The notes under the pieces: model-generated
What the model was told of the DNA's origin: nothing
What the model saw: the letters and a program-made list of their open reading frames with translations, nothing else
Databases searched by the model: none
Made by a program: the position numbers and the translations under genes
Origin: Sisyra terminalis
Lineage: Eukaryota; Arthropoda; Insecta; Neuroptera; Sisyridae
DNA: 64,000 nt
Assembly (NCBI GenBank): GCA_958496175.1
Contig: OY292278.1
Span: 33,790,001 to 33,854,000, forward strand
Direction of reading: 5' to 3'
Shown here: one piece after another, positions 1 to 11,429 of the stretch
Layout of the letters: the number at the start of each line of letters is the position of its first letter
Numbering within the stretch: position 1 is the stretch's first letter

Positions 1-3000
1 ATTAAAAATTATTCAAAGGTTATGATAAATTAAATTATGGGCAACAATTACTTTAAAAAAAACTTTAGAAGATTGTAAGTAATGTGTAAGAAAATGAAAG
101 TGGTCTTAACAACACTGCTGTACTGTTAATGTTTAAATAAACCAAATTTTGGTTTCAAATCTGTAAAAGCTGCAAACCGTCGTACTTTCTACCACCATCC
201 ATTATCATAACAATTTTAGTCGTATAAAAAGGGTGGAAACAGTTATTAGTGCATACGTAGCTAATTTAGAATGAGAGTAGTTCACTAAAGCTTATGCAAA
301 TGAGGCAAATATTTCAGGTTACATTTTCCAAAGAAAATATATAACATTGAAGCGTAAGAATAATAATATTAATGTGAAGTTCTTGCACGGGAAAATGAAT
401 GAAATCGCTAACGAGAAAATGAGGTTAAATAATGCGAAATAATTGTTGAAAAATTCGATTAGTCTTGTGTTATTTAACAAGTGGGTTTTGGTAATCATGT
501 GCTGTATAAAATTAATAATCGATTATGTGATTATTACAGTTCATCAAAGTTTAATTTGATTGGTTCAGGTAGATATATTAAATAACAATAATATCAAATG
601 AACGTTTCAGTCGGTTTGGAGATATAAAATATAACAATTAGAAAATTCAATGTAAAAATTTCTGTATGGTGCTTTTTGTTCCAATGAATCAGGTGCATAC
701 GCTTGGATATCTTCATTTTAATGAAATCGTTTTTAATAAAAGACTTTCGTATTTTCACTGAACATTGACTCTGTGTGGATTTAAATTATGATTCGCAACT
801 TCAAAAATTTCATTCCACTTGTGTGATTTTCAATAAAATTCCGTACATGCAAAATTAACTTCTACGTTTCAACGGCTTACAAATACGAATGATTTATGTA
901 ATTAGGTAGTTAAATGAAAAAAAAAATGATTTGAAACGTTTGGGATTAAAAAAAAACGCGCAATGATTTGAAGTTATTTTTAACAATTTGAAATCATGGA
1001 TTTAGAATATGATGTTTAGTATAAATTATTTGAACAATTCACGTTAAGTTTCCCAAATGAAACAAAGGCTTGCAATCATTTGATCTCAATTAATGGGCTT
1101 TTTAATACCATTTTTAAATAAATCCTCCAGATATATGGAGTGTAATAACGAGGGTCAATTTAATCCGCATCTAATTAACTTCGATTACTCAAACGTACTC
1201 GTTGTTATGTGAAGATTTTAAGGTGCGATAAAATTAATTTAAAACCGATACAATTTCAAACAAACGATCGGCTTAATTACTAGACCAAGTCATGTAAATA
1301 TTTTGCTTTAATTTTTGAACCTATGAACTATGTACCTTCGATATGAACGTAAAAGTTTCTTTTACGTCTGATCAAAGTTTATCACTATGTACTATCGTTA
1401 TCATTAAATGGCAAGCACATTCGAAAAATTCATTATAAAATGCAAACTATTCATTATAGAGGTCGTGGTCGTTTCATTAACGCCGATGGAGAGAATAATT
1501 ACTAACAAAGTAAAACAAGACCGCGGTTTGTCACTCGTTACATATATTGATTGCCCTTTGAACGAAAACCCCCATGTTCAATGCGGGCTTATGACCTCCA
1601 CACATTGCTTATTCTATTTTGTGTACATTCGAGATGTCCGCCAACATATTAGCGCCCCTAAAATTACTTATATCTCTTATATATTAACAATATAATACCT
1701 AACTTAAATTTTCGAAAAAAAAAGGAAATAGTCAACCAAAAAGTAGATTTAATTTTTCGATATTTAAAACGTCATATTCACCTAGAATCAGCTGCAATTT
1801 CGCACGTAGCTCTTTCAAATTGAGTGCTTGGATATAATATCATCCTTTTTGCCAGAGGATTAAAAGTTGTACTTTCAGAACTATAATTCAAATTGATAAA
1901 GGCTTATAGGCTTCAAAAAAAACTTTTCTTTTTCAATGTAGATTATTCGGGAGTTTAGAATTAATACAAAAAATTTCTATAACTATTTAATCATTTGGAG
2001 ATATATTTTTGGTTTAAAATCCCAACATTCTGATGGATATTTTTAATTTGTCCATATAAAGTGAAAACAATTTTATTTTCAGTTGGATTAACGCAAAAAC
2101 TGCTGAACGTGCTGACATGTAACTGAAACTAATCAGAAGGGAAAATATGTGCTAATGGTTATAGGCAATTTTTTGAACTCAATAAATTTTGTAGGTATTT
2201 TTTTAAATATTTTCTTTATAGACACATTTTTGTAGTTCTATGAATGTAAATTATGGTTTTTAAAGTTGTATTTGTCCATTTTGCAGTAGTGATTTTCTCC
2301 CTCTGCATACAAATAGTTCTGGGTAAATTTTGATACTTCAAATTAAAATTTAATTAAAAAAAAAGTTATTAATTTTTGTGCGTCCGTATCTTAAAACGAT
2401 AAAAGTTTATAAGATAAATTCGCTGGTTGTCTATAAGTCTTTTGGTCTTTCATGATCTTTATTCTCAGGAAAGCGTAAGGGTATCAAGTTAAACCTTACA
2501 TCACACACGAAAGTCTACAGTTCTATAAAACTGTAGAAGAATTAAATTTATAGCTTAGTATAATCGAAAATAATGACTGTTTATGTTTGATTTTTACAGA
2601 AATAAGTAAATCAAAGTTTAAAAAAGAAGGTATTACCGGTTATCCTAGAATTATAAAATTTACCTCACAAATATAGGAAAAAAATCATAAAATTGAACAT
2701 CTATAACCTTAGTTGAATTTGCTATCTGCCTTCAAAAGTCTTCGTCATTAAAAATTTACATTTATTACAAAAACTTAACTACAATCGGAAATATACATTG
2801 AGCAAACTATGGTAGCGAAAAATTTCAGAGGGAGAGGATTTGAAAATCAGAGAATTGAGTAAAACAAAGACAGCGCGCGTTCATACGGAGAAAATGACGA
2901 AAAAGAATAAATTTGTGAAACAAAAAAAGTAATTTTTCTTTTAATTCTATTTTTTTTTTGATGTTAGGTCTAGTTTCCCGCGTGGTTGGAATGCTTCCTC

Positions 3001-3620
3001 CAGCGACATTTAACCCTGATTAGCTTTGAGGTACGAGTAATATCAAATGGAAAAAGTCTTAAGGTAAGAGTTGAAAAATAATTGTGATTCTTGTGATTGC
3101 TAAATTTTTGAAAAAGCTTATAAAAATTGTCAAAACTGGAATTAAGATAGCCATTGGTTGGATATTTTAGTAGGAAACTTGAAAAATACTCTGAAAAAAT
3201 TAGTGAAAATGTTCACGTCACTTTTATCATGATTAACAAATTATTTATTTATCGTATTTTATCAAAAATAAGACTTTCCATAAAATTCAGCATAATTTTT
3301 AGTATAAGATCTATCTTGAAAATAAGAATTTGTGGAAACATAGTTAAACATTAGATATTGGGTCTACTTGTTCAAAAGGAAATGAGTTTGCCTTATTGCC
3401 GGTATTCGAGATTTATAAATATCTTCATAAGTAGATTATTAAATCTTGAGTTAGTTGGGTATTTCTATTGAATTTGGAAACGTAATGATTTGATATTCAA
3501 TTTTCAAATTTTATAATATTTCTAATACAGTTTGAGTTCAAGTTGTGTCTACGCAAAAGACGAAAGAATACCAATAAAATATGATCAATATGTACCAGAA
3601 AATTCTAACGATAATGTTAG
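1..3620. other. AT-rich intergenic DNA, no gene seen
   Basis: No reading frame here has recognisable motifs. The longest, 95 codons at 1408-1695 (+), resembles no family I know and has no splice-linked partner. A TATA-like TATAAAAA sits at 223-230, followed by G-rich sequence, but nothing coding lies downstream. Several A or T homopolymers of 8-10 bases are the only other structure. Confidence 0.6.
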
Positions 3621-3633
3621 CCTTAAATATTGC

Positions 3634-3671
3634 CTGAAGAAGTTGAAAAATATATCAACGGAACGTTGTAA
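3634..3671 (+). other. Degenerate hammerhead-like motif
   Basis: The sequence reads CTGAAGA, one A, GTTGA, a short loop, TCAAC, then GGAACGTTGTA. This is the order of a hammerhead ribozyme core (CUGAUGA box, helix II, GAAA box, minimal helix III with a UA cleavage site). Both conserved boxes carry a substitution and helix I is not evident. It resembles the better core at 10334-10360, so I read it as a decayed relative. Activity is unlikely. Confidence 0.35.
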
Positions 3672-3719
3672 AAATTGAATATTTAACATCAACTTGTTCT
3701 GTTTCCAAATTTTTAAATC

Positions 3720-6376
3720 TTTAAATCTTGTGTTTTATTAAAGTAGTTTTGGGTGTATAATAAAATAACATGGGTGTTTTTTCATTGATCAATAAGCCGC
3801 TATTTTAAATAAGACCTAAAGGGTTTTACGGTCTTAAAATAAATATAAAAAAGGTTTTATATTAGAGGAACCACGGTAGCTTTAAGTTTAGCACTTGTTA
3901 TTTTTTTATTTATTAAAAGCTGTATTGTTTGATATTTAATATCTTTATGCAAGGCAAGCTGGCAGTTTTTATTAGATTTTTCATCATACTTTAATAGGAC
4001 ATGTGGAGGGTTTGTAGCTTTTTGTTGATCTAATACTCATATATTTAATTAAGGAATTCAAAGGATATGTATTAAGTATGAAATTAAGGGTATTGACGTT
4101 TAATTTTCCTAAACCACATTTATCAAAAATTTTTATTCCTGAAAATCGTTAAAATAAAATCATTTTTAAAATTTATAATTTTCTTTGGCTATAATATTTT
4201 TTCTAAGTTCAAATGTAATAAGAATTTTTCTAAGATACAAACTGAAATAAATTTTTAATAAATAGACTTTTGATGCTTTTTAGTTGATAAACTTATTGAT
4301 AGCTGATTTTTTTATAGTTTTTGAGTAGACCATCTAGCAGTAATCAGGAGTAAGTTTTTATGTGTAGTAAAAAAATTCCAACGACATATAAATAAATTCC
4401 GAACGATATATGTAAATATATAAACTACTTAATAGTGAATTTTATAAGGATTTTTGGAAAGTTTATATCAATTCCCTAAGGTTTTGCTGAACTGTTGTAG
4501 GTAGCAGTGATATATGAAAAAGACTTTAAAATATTGTCAAAAAAAGCTCCTAAATAAGTTAAATTATAACAAAACCGAGATCTTCTTTATGATGTTACAC
4601 TTTCAAAAGCTACAATATCTACATTAAAAGTCAAGCTTTTATTGAAAAGTGGTACTTTATGCTCATAAATGTACACGTTTATGCACAACAGAGTCCTTTT
4701 TGATGCTGTGACGCTTTCAAAGCCACAATTCGTAAATTAGAATTTTCTGACGTTCTGAATCTTAAAGGGAACAAAAAAAAAAGAAGGAAATGTCAATCTA
4801 TTCTATAGAAAGTATTTGCATTTTGTTATTTTATCCTTAATTTTTTTCAATTTTCCCTAATCTAAATTCTACAAAAGAAAATTTGTAAAATGTTCGGAAA
4901 ATAAGTATATGAAGTTTTAATAACAATTAAATGAATTTGTAATAAATCTTTCTGTTATAGCTGAAATGGTGCGATAAAAGTTATGTAGTACGTATTATGT
5001 ATCCACATAACGAATGTATATTTTGGGTGAAAATTTCCGATTTAAAAATTCGAAATTGATACACGCAATCCAGTTTATTATCGCACGGATTATGGAAATC
5101 AGAGTGTAATGTCCAATTTTCCTATAATATAATACAGGAAATGCCGCAGCTCCATTAATTCACAACTCGAATGCATTTTAATAATTACAACTGAATGGCC
5201 ATAATGGTTTTGCTCGTCCGTTGTGGTCGCATTTACAAAATTGCAAGCAGCTACCTGTTATAAACGGGTGCCACTGTCGATATTTCTGCACATACACACA
5301 CATGTTGGCATTAATACAAATATCGAGATTCGGGGAGGACGAGTCCACGTTTCCGATATTCACTCAGGTGTTATAGTTTCATTGTTTCATGATGACAAAT
5401 GGCCAGCGATTCAATGTGTCTCATTCAGTTAGAGTTAGCGAGGGCTGAAAGCCTTCATTACTAAATCAGTATATTCAATAATATTGCTCAGAAATTTCGA
5501 ATAAAGCCTCACATTAATTATTTCGAATTTCAAAATTTATAATAAGCAGATATGAATCGTTTATTTGCTTTAAAACTCCTCACTTGAAATATAGTGGTAA
5601 TAACTGCTTAGCTACGTCTAATGTCGGTCTGTATAACTCACATGCTCGTAAAGTCTAGACCTTCTATTTAATTGGGTTATTCCTAAAACAAGCGGTTAAC
5701 CGATTATATTTGCTTAGCTCAAGGATTTAAACTCTCATTCAGTCAAGTCAAGGATTTCCTAGAAATATAATTTGTCGCTATGTAGAAATTATATAAAAAC
5801 TTATACATCTATGAATACACCAGAATCTTATTCAAAATGAAATTGCAAGTTGTATGTAAGTTTAACAGTATGCCTTGAAATATAAAAAATTGTCTGTATA
5901 TTTGGGTTCGTATATGTAAACTTTGAAAATCATTCGTTTTTATATCTAAACTATCTGAACCCGCCAGACGTTGTCCTACCAGTCTATACTATAATTGCTG
6001 TAAATAATTAACTTGGATTTAAAAATATGTTCTTGAAACATTAAAAACCCTCCCTTAGCAACTCGCAGCATCATTTGTTATACTGTTTATAACATATCTT
6101 CAAGATATACATTTTTCAATTAAGTTTTGAGAAAATTTCCTATACCTCTAAAAATCACTTCACGATCGTAGTAATGAAGTAAAGACAGTTGTTGGTTATT
6201 GCATTGACTATTGAAAATGTCATTTTTTGCGGTCACAGGTATGTTACTGATGCAAGAAATAGATAAACATATTCACAGATAAAAATATTAACAGTGTACC
6301 TAAATTTAGTAAGGAAAATTTGAGATATATAACTTTAATGGTAGTCTACGGACTTACGATGCATTTCCGAAATGAC
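3720..6376. other. Intergenic DNA with one small two-copy repeat
   Basis: Two related blocks of about 33 bp lie at 4585-4616 and 4696-4729; both read gatg, then a variable stretch, then ctttcaaa-gc-acaat, 110 bp apart. The stretch 5150-5440 is visibly less AT-rich and holds overlapping ORFs of 61 and 69 codons on opposite strands with no recognisable motif. Nothing else was seen. Confidence 0.5.
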
Positions 6377-6385
6377 CCCCAATAT

Positions 6386-6538
6386 CAAGGTTTATAAATT
6401 ACACAGGTGGCCTTATTAGAAAAAAAAATGATGTCATACGAAGAATTTTGAAATTTGAATCAGTCTGAAGATATGTACGAATTTCTTCTGGATACGTCAC
6501 GTAGCGCATGAGACCACCTGTGTGTTTTATAAACCTTG
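6386..6538 (+). mobile_element. MITE copy 1, 153 bp, 9-bp target duplication
   Basis: The element begins CAAGGTTTATAAATT and ends in the near-complement TTTTATAAACCTTG, giving terminal inverted repeats of about 27 bp that also share the ACACAGGTGG core. It is flanked by perfect 9-bp direct repeats CCCCAATAT at 6377-6385 and 6539-6547. A second copy, inverted, lies at 17658-17821 with its own 9-bp duplication. No coding capacity. A 9-bp duplication suits Mutator-like elements better than hAT (8 bp) or Tc1/mariner (TA), but the superfamily is inference. Confidence 0.88.
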
Positions 6539-6547
6539 CCCCAATAT

Positions 6548-8060
6548 CACTTGGGTTGATCACTCCTGGTTTAAAGAAGGCTGATTATTCGATATCTTAA
6601 AAAAGAACATAAATTTTTAATTAATTAATTAAAGGGTCTTACTTATATTCAATTAGTGGGTATCCATTAATTTATATTAATCAACCTTCTTCTGAATTCT
6701 ACTTTTACTATTAGTAATTAAACATAAAAAGACAACCTTTTATTCTGAAGAAAAATTAGTTGAATATAATAACAAAGTTCCAGTCAACTCGAAAAAGCTG
6801 TCTTTAAATTTGAACCAAAAGTAAAACCAGAATAAAATATTGGTTTAACTATTTAGATTGACTTTTTGTGACCTTTTATATCCTTTGTTTTGGCCTAACA
6901 CTAAGATGTACCTGAAAATAATATATTATCGAAATCAATATACCTGTTCTTGAGTCGTACAATAGATTCAGTTATCAACTTGTGTTCCATAATGTTCAAT
7001 ATTGTAAGCAAAACCGGTTTAAATCCAAACTGGTTTGGTATTGCAAACAACTCTGCTCTTAACTAGTGATATGAAATAATATAGTAATGCTTGAAGGCCA
7101 AAATGTGTATGACAAAAAAGCAGATTTAAATACGCCGTTTATGAATTAGGAATCGGTTGTAAATGTGAGTACAATTGTATGTACTGGATGTACACTTAAA
7201 ATACCTTCAATTGGTTTCGAATCCCTGAATGACATAAATATACCTGCCATTCTCTCGTACACATTTGGGCTTTCAAGCTTTTACTATGTTATTTTATATC
7301 ACCAGTTCAAAGTATGATTCTTTGCATTCCACACTAGCTAACAACTAAATTGGTTTCGCACTTAACGTATGGAACCATACTGGCAAAAGCTTTAAAAAAA
7401 ATTAACAAAACTTGAATTTTCATTTTATCCCTTACTAACTGATGCCGCAATTTCGTCTGCGTAACATCTATGATGGTATTATTTATTTCTGAAATTTGCA
7501 CATATAAGATTTATATATCGGAAATTTTATATTCTTACGAAAAACGTATTAGAATCTAAAAACTAATATTTTAATTCTCTCAAAAACGTCACTAGCTCTT
7601 ATCCAAATACACTAAATGTGATATGAATACTTCAAGTTTTGTAAAAAAATAAATTAAAATTTAAAATTCATTATTTTCATCCATAATAAGATGTAAGGTG
7701 ATGTGTATTGCCTGCGACTTCGTTTGTATTAGTGTTTAGTAAGCCAATAATACATCTATTTTAAAAGTATTTTTACTCTAGGTCATAATTATATTACTTT
7801 TTTCTTCTAGAGCAATCTTTTGGGTCTTATTAGTTACAATTTTGAAGAAAAATTAAACAGAAATATGTGAAAGGAAATTGAACCCAAGTTTTTTATACAA
7901 AGAGCGAATTTTGGAAGTGAATAGTCATTCTTCAAAAGTTGGGAAGGATTGGAATCGTTGCACGTTGGAAGATTTAGTGAAGCCCCACAGTTCTGCTTTG
8001 TACATTCTAATAAGTCTTGAAATTGTTTTAAAAAATATTTTGTTCGATACGCTTGTTGTA
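6548..8060. other. AT-rich intergenic DNA
   Basis: No gene, RNA or clear repeat was seen. The ORFs at 7834-8139 (-) and 7878-8066 (+) are overlapping frames that partly run into the palindrome at 8067 and show no family motif. Confidence 0.55.
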
Positions 8061-8062
8061 AG

Positions 8063-8182
8063 TTAAGCAGACCATTCACGCTGCGACTTGCAGTCCAACT
8101 TGTGGTCCGACTTAGGTCCAACTTCGAAAGTCGGACCACAAGTTGGACTGCAAGTCGCAGCGTGAATAGCCTGCTTTAAAAT
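8063..8182. mobile_element. Foldback MITE with perfect 40-bp arms
   Basis: Positions 8074-8113 and 8128-8167 are exact reverse complements (40 of 40), separated by a 14-nt loop. Weaker pairing continues outward to GCAG / CTGC. The word TTAA lies at the left edge (8063-8066) and again just outside the right edge (about 8177-8180). That suggests a TTAA-targeting element (piggyBac or Kolobok type), though one extra base spoils exact symmetry. Perfect arms in otherwise decayed DNA suggest a recent insertion or gene conversion between the arms. No ORF. Confidence 0.8.
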
Positions 8183-9050
8183 TGCAACGGTCATCATTAG
8201 GTTCGTTAGGTCATCGTTAGGTAGTTTATTAGGTTTTTGCATTTTTAGTCTATTGTGCGGATTTCTGGTGGACTATCTAAATAGAATTTTAGATAGGAGA
8301 CTTCTACTGAGAAAAATAACAATAATAATTGAGCAAATATGTTATTGAAGACTCAATATTTCAATGTAATAAACTTTGAAACAGAAAACACGCTCATCCT
8401 TTAAGATCGTTATTACTTCAAGAAACATTAGTTCAATATGAAAAAAATAAAAAACAGTTTCTTTCGTTTGACGTAACTCGTTGACAATTCTAAATGACTG
8501 TAATTTTTTCCATCTCACAAACTTGGTGAAGGCTCCAAAAATATAGGCTGCTTGTTTAGTTTAATTCTTTAATGTCACAATGTTTCATTAATTTTATATA
8601 ATCACCAAAAAACTTCGTTTTTTCCACCTCACATTTCCACCATTTTATTAAGATTAATGTGGCTAAGAAAGAAAACCACCTTGTTTTCGCGTTGCTCCTG
8701 GATTTCGATTATGATTGAAAAATTAATGAATGCGATTTAATTAGCAAACCTCAAGCTCCCAAAACACGAATCCCTTGTTTCACATTATTTAATCTATATC
8801 GCTTGTTTGTTCAAATACATCGTGTTACAAACGCGTCCTTAGATCTTACAAAACCCCAAGCGGCATAATTCTACCCTTTGACGCAAAAGACTCATTCACC
8901 TAACAGTAATATATGTTTGCATTATTAGATACTTATGCATAAAAACTAATTCTGCTCTACTTTTAATCTCATACTTCAGCTCTTCTTAAAAGTATAAGTT
9001 TTTGGGTTTTCATTAAAATTAAAAAGCTCATCATTAGATGTAATATTTTA
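8183..9050. other. Intergenic DNA with a short direct repeat
   Basis: A 13-bp word GTCATC-A/G-TTAGGT occurs at 8190-8202 and 8209-8221, just outside the hairpin element. The rest is AT-rich with no recognisable gene. Confidence 0.5.
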
Positions 9051-9054
9051 TTTG

Positions 9055-9345
9055 AAACATTGATAAATATTTTATTTATTATTTTCAAGTTACAATTAAT
9101 AAATTAATGAACAATATTATATGTCCTAAGACTCAATTATTTAAAACAAACAAGTTATATAAAATTTGTTCACAACTGACAAAATAATCATTACCTAATG
9201 ATGACACCCAAAAGCTATTTTTATATTATTATATTATTTTTATCACTAATTCAACATTAATTATTGGTATGCATAGTATCAAAAGCTATTGAAACACGAC
9301 GTAATCAAGAAAGAAATTGAGTCATAGGAAATACATTATTATTAA
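9055..9345 (+). mobile_element. Hammerhead-bearing repeat, copy A (interrupted)
   Basis: This stretch aligns by eye with the repeat at 10541-10770: both begin with ttgataaat-A/T-tttatttattatt, share cctaWgactcaatt, and share the block from ACCTRATGATGAC through TTGAAAC to GAAATTGAGTCATA. Here the core is split: an 11-bp word CAAAAGCTATT occurs at 9209-9219 and 9280-9290, flanking 60 bp of AT-rich sequence, as expected for an insertion with target duplication. The CTGATGA box is mutated to CTAATGA (9195-9201); GAAAC is at 9291-9295. Confidence 0.65.
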
Positions 9346-10320
9346 TTCATTAATGTTTTATTTGATTAACTAAAATCATACTACATAAGTTTCAGTTCAA
9401 AATGAAAGTAAAACTCTTTTAAATTAAATCAAAAGACGAAAATAATTCGGTAAAATTAAATGAAACTCTGAATGAAGATATTTCGATGCAATTTTTCCTA
9501 ATCCAATTTGTTGTGATCATCAAATTTTATTTAAATTCATGCAGTAATAACTCTGAAAGATTCCATTACTTACATGTAAGGTTGACATATTTTTAGGATG
9601 TAAGCTATGGAAGCAGTTTTAGATGGAAAAAATGATTAAAAAAGGTTCCCTTATCCTTTTGTAGTTCATTCAAAAATACTCAATCACTCACGAAAGGACG
9701 GATTAAATCGTACCGCACTGGGTTCTGCACGGTTTTGTAGTTCACAAAAAAGTTTAATACATTAGATGGTTTTGAAACAATTTGCGAGAAAAGCAATGTC
9801 GAATATCGTTATTTCATATAAAAACGAGAAAAATGAGAGTTATTACATGCGAATTTAAATAAAAATCCTTATGAAATTGTTGAAAATTTTGTTTGAAGAT
9901 TTATTAAGTTTTTGTACTATATTATATATACTAACTGTTTGTATGAGGAAAATTAAAATACTTACCTGTCTAATATTAGATATATGTAAATAATTCAATC
10001 GACTGTTGTAAAAATTACCTTTTAAAAGTTTATATAGTACTAATATATTAAAAATATGGCACTGAAAACCATATTGAATTACCAATTTTTTGAGCTTTCC
10101 ATAAGACTTGGGAGCCAGAAATAGATTCAAAACTCGACGTCATAAAATCGGAAAATTTATACTAGTTCCAGCATCTAACGACCTTATGTTTAATATAGTA
10201 TTTAGTAAAAACACAAAAATTCTTTTTGGAATCTGGATTAAGTTAAAACTCAATTCCTTAAAATGTAATTTTAATTTTTTTAAATATTTTTTTTTTTAAA
10301 TTGAAAATATTTTATTTTTG
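9346..10320. other. AT-rich intergenic DNA between hammerhead repeats
   Basis: Overlapping ORFs at 9855-10130 (-) and 10108-10299 (+) look like chance frames: they are Lys/Asn/Phe/Ile-rich with no motif. T runs of 12 or more occur near 10285-10300. It may include the body of a Penelope-like element, but I found no reverse transcriptase or GIY-YIG motif. Confidence 0.45.
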
Positions 10321-10333
10321 TGAATCAAGAAGC

Positions 10334-10360
10334 CTGATGAAGTTACGATACGTAACGAAA
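10334..10360 (+). ncRNA. Hammerhead-like ribozyme core with a 6-bp helix II
   Basis: CTGATGA (10334-10340) is followed by one A, then GTTACG (10342-10347), loop ATA, the exact complement CGTAAC (10351-10356) and GAAA (10357-10360). Just outside, AGC before the first box can pair with GCT after TGTA, which would be helix I next to a UA cleavage site. The extra A before helix II and a very short helix III depart from the consensus, so catalysis is unproven. Known hosts of this layout are Penelope-like retroelements. Confidence 0.55.
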
Positions 10361-10540
10361 TGTAGCTAATTGAATAGTAAAAATACTAAATAAAAAAACC
10401 GATCTTAAACAACCTGAATTGTCTTCTTATTTAAAAAAATAAAATCTAAGATCTGAATTTTATCATCTATCTGTAATTTTAATTGCCATTAGGCAGAAAT
10501 TACTTTTGATCCTCAATATTAACCTTCACATTATAATAGA

Positions 10541-10770
10541 TTGATAAATAGTTTATTTATTATTGGCAAGCCACAATTAAAAAAATAATAAACAATAAGG
10601 TTTGTCCTATGACTCAATTTATTATTGGATATGTACGTTTCAATAGTCTTTGGCTGTCATCATTAGGTAATTAAACTAACAATCATTATATCATTATTAT
10701 TACCTGATGATGACAACCAACGACTGTTGAAACTCGTCGTATCCAATAAGAAATTGAGTCATAAGACATA
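10541..10770. mobile_element. Hammerhead-bearing foldback repeat, copy B
   Basis: The stretches 10604-10671 and 10699-10767 are imperfect reverse complements, each containing ACCTRATGATGAC, TTGAAAC, TATCCAATAA and AATTGAGTCATA. The unit is therefore arranged head to head around a short AT-rich centre. Homology to copy A at 9055-9345 extends about 60 bp further left. No ORF. The structure matches inverted terminal repeats of a Penelope-like element, or a foldback derived from one. Confidence 0.7.
10701..10741 (+). ncRNA. Hammerhead ribozyme candidate
   Basis: All parts occur in order: TAC (10701-10703, helix I), CTGATGA (10704-10710), helix II GACA/TGTT with one bulged T (10712-10715 with 10725-10728, one G-T pair), GAAA (10729-10732), a two-pair helix III closed by C10733-G10736, the cleavage triplet GTC (10736-10738) and GTA (10739-10741) completing helix I. 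Predicted cleavage is between C10738 and G10739. Very short helix III is known for hammerheads of Penelope-like elements. Helix II is weak, so activity may be low. The opposite-strand partner (about 10636-10670) keeps GAAAC but has CTAATGA. Confidence 0.6.
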
Positions 10771-10789
10771 TATAGTTATACATTAATTT

Positions 10790-11325
10790 TATAATAATTA
10801 TAAAAATATTCGATGGGAGCTGGTGTCGAAGTTGAAGTTAGAATGAAGCATTAGCGGATCTGGAAATTCAATATAAAAATAATTCTGAAGTTGGAGCAGA
10901 AGCCAGCACTAGTTTAATCCAGCTCCGTTTCTCAACAGTTTCTATATCGTACTAAAACTTATGTAAAATTTTTGTTTTTTCATAAGATTTTTTTATTCTG
11001 TACTTACAAAGGGTTACATTTTTCAGGGATTACTTTTTTCACCCGATGGTTTACTGATTAATAGAGTAAATCCAATATTTTTTCTATCAACGCAATATGT
11101 AAAGAAAAAATAGAGCCCAAAGATGATGAAAAGTTATCGAATATATTTCAGAATTGGTTTTATAATGCCATATAAAAAACGTTGATACAAGTTAATCAAT
11201 TTTTTAAACTTTGTCAAAGACGAAAACTTCCTGATATACTCCCCGTATGTAATCATATGTTACGTTTATGATTAGCTCCAATATTAGGGACTAAATGATT
11301 AATGAATACCCATATAATTTAAAAG
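10790..11325. other. AT-rich intergenic DNA
   Basis: No gene or clear repeat was seen between the foldback and the TCGG-family fragment. Confidence 0.5.
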
Positions 11326-11425
11326 TAAAGACTGACAAATTATGATTTACTTTTTTTTCTTCCAAAACATGACTTTATATGAAAGTTTCAGTTTCGGTTT
11401 CGGTCGTAAAAACTAGTTTCGTTCG
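11326..11425 (+). repeat. TCGG-family terminal fragment 1
   Basis: The stretch shares with 48115-48235 the series aaagactgac, a T run, aaacatgac, ttatat, agtttc-ggtttcggtcg and taaa-actagtttcg. The GGTTTCGG...ACTAGTTTCGGTCGGA portion matches the right terminus of the complete element at 61965-62355. It is a truncated copy with no matching left end nearby. Confidence 0.5.
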
Positions 11426-11429
11426 AAGA

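Noticed and set aside
1408..1695. 95-codon ORF on the plus strand
   Set aside because: No motif, no hydrophobic signal, no splice-linked neighbour; such lengths arise by chance in 64 kb of both strands.
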